DNA of 7,766 nt. Source: Candidatus Bipolaricaulota bacterium (lineage in GTDB: Bacteria; Bipolaricaulota; Bipolaricaulia; UBA7950; UBA9294). A program made the translations under genes and the position numbers. This document shows, one piece after another, positions 6,351-7,766 of the stretch. Position 1 is the first letter of the stretch. Each line of letters begins with the position of its first letter. The notes under the pieces were generated by a model that did no database searches, was not told the DNA's origin, and saw only the letters and a list, made by a program, of their open reading frames with translations. The stretch spans positions 1 through 7,766 of the forward strand of contig JAUWNS010000111.1 in NCBI GenBank assembly GCA_030612485.1. The letters are read 5' to 3'.

Positions 6351-7222
6351 CGGGGAAGATATTCGACATCGCGATGATCGGTCACTTTGCCAAGGACAGG
6401 ATTGTATTTAAGGATACTTCCAGGGTTGCCTCGGGAGGGGCTGTCTACTATGGATCGATCGCCCTGGCCCGCCTCGGATATCGGGTGGCGGTAATCACGA
6501 AACTGCGGGAGGAAGACTTCCCCCTTCTCGACGAATTAAAGAGGGAAGGGATCACCGTATTTGCCCGTGCGGCCGCGGGGACCTCGGGTATGGAGAACAT
6601 CTACTTCACGAAAGATCGGGATAAGCGGGTCTGCAAACCGTTGGGATTCGCCGGCGCGTTCGAGGAGGACGAGATCCCGGATGTCGAGGCGAAAACCTTC
6701 TTCGTGATCCCGATCCTGGCTGGCGAGGTCAATCTATCCCTACTTAGAAAGCTCTCCAAGAAAGCACGGATCGCGTTGGATGCCCAAGGGTTCGTCCGCT
6801 TTGCTGAAGGGGAGAGGGTCGTGTTCAAAGATTGGCCGGAGAAGGCAGAGGGGTTGTCCTTGGTTGATGTCCTTAAGGTGGACGATACCGAAGCGGAGAT
6901 CCTTACAGGTGTGGACGATCCCCGTAAAGCGGCGTCGATCCTTGCCTCCTACGGCCCTCGCGAGATCGTCCTCACCCGCAAGAAGGGCGTCCTTGTTTAT
7001 GCCGAAGGTCAGTTCTACGAGGCACCATTTCGGCCGAGAGAGATAGCTGGGAGGACAGGACGAGGGGATACCTGTTTCGCCACCTACGTGGCAGAGAGAC
7101 TCTCAACAGACGCCAAACAGGCCAGTCGCTATGCCGCGGCGGTCACCTCCCTCAAGATGGAGGTCCCCGGCCCGTTCACGGGAACCACGAAGGACGTGGA
7201 GACGTTTCTGAAGAGTTTATAG
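6347..7222 (+). CDS. PfkB/ribokinase-family carbohydrate kinase, substrate unknown
   Basis: The protein has 291 residues, normal for the family. These cytoplasmic kinases transfer phosphate from ATP to a hydroxyl of a sugar, nucleoside or polyol. The N-terminal substrate side shows MIGHFAKD (10-17) and ASGGAVYYGSIALARLG (28-44), the usual GG motif of the sugar-binding fold. KVDDTEAEILTG (177-188) fits the magnesium/phosphate-site helix, with E182. The C-terminal signature is AGRTGRGDTCFATYVAERL (234-252), where D241 is the expected catalytic base and GRGD forms the anion hole. The common form is DTTGAGD; the GRTGRGD variant here suggests a separate subfamily. The start overlaps the HAD fragment stop as ATGA. 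The LacI-type promoter and exported-protein gene downstream fit a carbohydrate uptake locus, but this is inference. Ribokinase, fructokinase, inositol kinase or nucleoside kinase activity cannot be told apart here. Confidence 0.88.
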   Translation: MTGKIFDIAMIGHFAKDRIVFKDTSRVASGGAVYYGSIALARLGYRVAVITKLREEDFPLLDELKREGITVFARAAAGTSGMENIYFTKDRDKRVCKPLGFAGAFEEDEIPDVEAKTFFVIPILAGEVNLSLLRKLSKKARIALDAQGFVRFAEGERVVFKDWPEKAEGLSLVDVLKVDDTEAEILTGVDDPRKAASILASYGPREIVLTRKKGVLVYAEGQFYEAPFRPREIAGRTGRGDTCFATYVAERLSTDAKQASRYAAAVTSLKMEVPGPFTGTTKDVETFLKSL

Positions 7223-7295
7223 ATCTCACACGCGAGGTAAACGCGCCTTCCAAATGGTTTAATCGCTGTTGAAGCCCGGATTGATCGTATTCCTA

Positions 7296-7324
7296 TTGAC
7301 AAAGGCTCATTTTTGTGCTATCGT
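7296..7324 (+). promoter_or_regulatory. Promoter of the exported binding-protein gene
   Basis: TTGACA (7296-7301) is a perfect -35 box. A 17-base spacer leads to TATCGT (7319-7324), with TGC immediately before it forming an extended -10. RNA would start near 7331. This is the clearest promoter in the window. It lies 73 bases after the pfkB stop, so the downstream gene is a separate transcription unit. Confidence 0.72.
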
Positions 7325-7329
7325 TTGCA
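7316..7329. promoter_or_regulatory. LacI-family-type operator overlapping the -10 box
   Basis: TGCTATCGTTTGCA is palindromic at 10 of 14 positions around a central CG (pattern TGCnAnCGnTnGCA). That layout is typical of LacI/GalR repressor operators. It covers the whole -10 element, so bound repressor would block RNA polymerase. The regulator gene is not in the window. Confidence 0.55.
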
Positions 7330-7330
7330 T

Positions 7331-7625
7331 GATCTCACTATGGAATTCTTCGCAGATCACGATGAGACAGCCTGCTTTCGAGAAAAAAGACATCTAGCTC
7401 TTCTATCCGGTTTAGGTAACTACTCACTTGAGGAGGGGACAACCGGGGTACATCTCACGCTGAAGCAACCACCTCTAGGGCTGAGATCGCATCGAAGTAC
7501 GAATAAATACTTCTTAGATACCGCATACAATGCAGATATTATCCCTGTTACAGGAGGTGATTTGCGAGAGAATACACTGTAGGAAGAACGTGTGTCACAG
7601 ATACCAAGATCAAGGAGGAGGGAAG
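7331..7625 (+). promoter_or_regulatory. Long 5' leader of the exported binding-protein gene, no known riboswitch recognised
   Basis: From the predicted RNA start to ATG 7626 there are about 295 bases, more AT-rich than the neighbouring genes. A hairpin GAAGTA/TACTTC with an 8-base loop lies at 7494-7513. A very strong Shine-Dalgarno sequence AGGAGGTGAT (7552-7561) sits before a TTG codon that opens only six codons (MRENTL, stop at 7580-7582). CCTG-TTA-CAGG (7544-7554) can mask half of that site, and TACAG/CTGTA (7549-7553, 7577-7581) offers an alternative fold. A frame open over 7340-7582 (80 codons from ATG 7340) has no motif and no ribosome site and is not called as a gene. Confidence 0.4.
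7612..7622 (+). promoter_or_regulatory. Ribosome binding site of the exported protein gene
   Basis: AAGGAGGAGGG ends a few bases before ATG 7626 and supports that start over an in-frame GTG at 7590, which would put 12 polar residues ahead of the signal peptide. Confidence 0.7.
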
Positions 7626-7766
7626 ATGAAACGTTTGTTTGTATTGATGCTGATCGGGTGCTTTGTGGTGTCCGGAGGGCTTATTGCCCTGGGGCAGGAT
7701 ACGGAGACTATTACCATCACTGTTCGCTGTCGGGCGAAGCCGCCGATGGAGAACTGGCGAGGCAAC
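7626..7766 (+). CDS. Exported protein, probably an ABC-transporter solute-binding protein (N-terminal part)
   Basis: The first 47 residues are present; the gene runs off the right edge. MKR is followed by a hydrophobic core from L4 to about L22 and then GQDTE, a classic signal peptide with likely cleavage near residue 23 (ALG-Q). An alternative is lipoprotein processing at C12, because LIGC (9-12) fits a lipobox, but a hydrophobic stretch follows the cysteine, so this is less likely. The mature start TITITVRCRAKPPMENWRGN gives a first beta-strand and turn, as in many extracellular solute-binding proteins. The LacI-type operator in front and the upstream kinase make a sugar-binding role plausible. 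The family call rests on context and an N-terminal pattern only; another exported protein is possible. Confidence 0.6.
   Translation, partial: MKRLFVLMLIGCFVVSGGLIALGQDTETITITVRCRAKPPMENWRGN

Noticed and set aside
7223..7295. Terminator after pfkB
   Set aside because: Only short GC arms without a T-run were found, so no intrinsic terminator can be supported.
7420..7500. Possible thiamine (TPP) riboswitch because of CTGAGA near 7481
   Set aside because: The other conserved TPP segments are missing and the spacing does not fit.
7313..7582. 89-codon frame starting at TTG in the leader of the exported protein gene
   Set aside because: The TTG is within the promoter spacer so cannot be transcribed from it; no motif, no ribosome site for TTG 7313 or ATG 7340.
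7590..7625. In-frame GTG start 12 codons before ATG 7626
   Set aside because: It would place polar residues before the signal peptide and ignore the strong ribosome site at 7612-7622.

Overview
The window is bacterial chromosomal DNA, dense in genes and moderately GC-rich. It holds six complete genes, one short gene that looks like a remnant, and one gene cut off at each edge. The gene set includes a class I biotin ligase without a DNA-binding domain, a LarA-type racemase, a Pit phosphate transporter with a DUF47 partner, a PfkB kinase and an exported probable solute-binding protein. Together with a probable leaderless promoter, this suggests a non-proteobacterial, perhaps thermophilic or anaerobic, deep-branching bacterium. 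Candidatus Bipolaricaulota/Acetothermia would fit, but that is a guess from gene style and not a sequence match.

Left part (1-1814): the C-terminal part of a type I restriction motor subunit (HsdR) is followed after 24 bases by a small two-helix membrane protein with an extra beta-rich domain. The small gene probably shares the hsdR transcript. It is the least familiar protein here and the best candidate for an unknown defence accessory.

Centre (1815-5622): a promoter with a palindrome over its -10 box drives a GTG-started LarA-family nickel-pincer racemase/epimerase. A biotin-protein ligase follows 10 bases later. A DUF47 (PhoU-like) protein comes next and meets a Pit phosphate transporter tail to tail, with only 4 bases between the stop codons. 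The pit promoter is placed so that its RNA would begin at or next to the ATG.

Right part (5623-7766): a 464-base gap before the next gene contains a strong GC-rich interlocking palindrome. Then comes an 87-codon gene that carries only the first motif of a HAD phosphatase and overlaps (ATGA) a PfkB-family kinase. After the kinase there is a good sigma-70 promoter whose -10 box lies inside a LacI-type palindrome. About 295 bases of leader follow, then the start of an exported protein, probably a sugar-binding component of an ABC transporter. The kinase and transporter suggest a carbohydrate uptake and phosphorylation locus under a LacI-type repressor encoded elsewhere.

No tRNA, rRNA, CRISPR array or insertion sequence was seen. 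Function calls for hsdR, larA, birA, DUF47, pit and pfkB rest on recognised motifs. Substrates of LarA, PfkB and the exported protein cannot be decided from this window.
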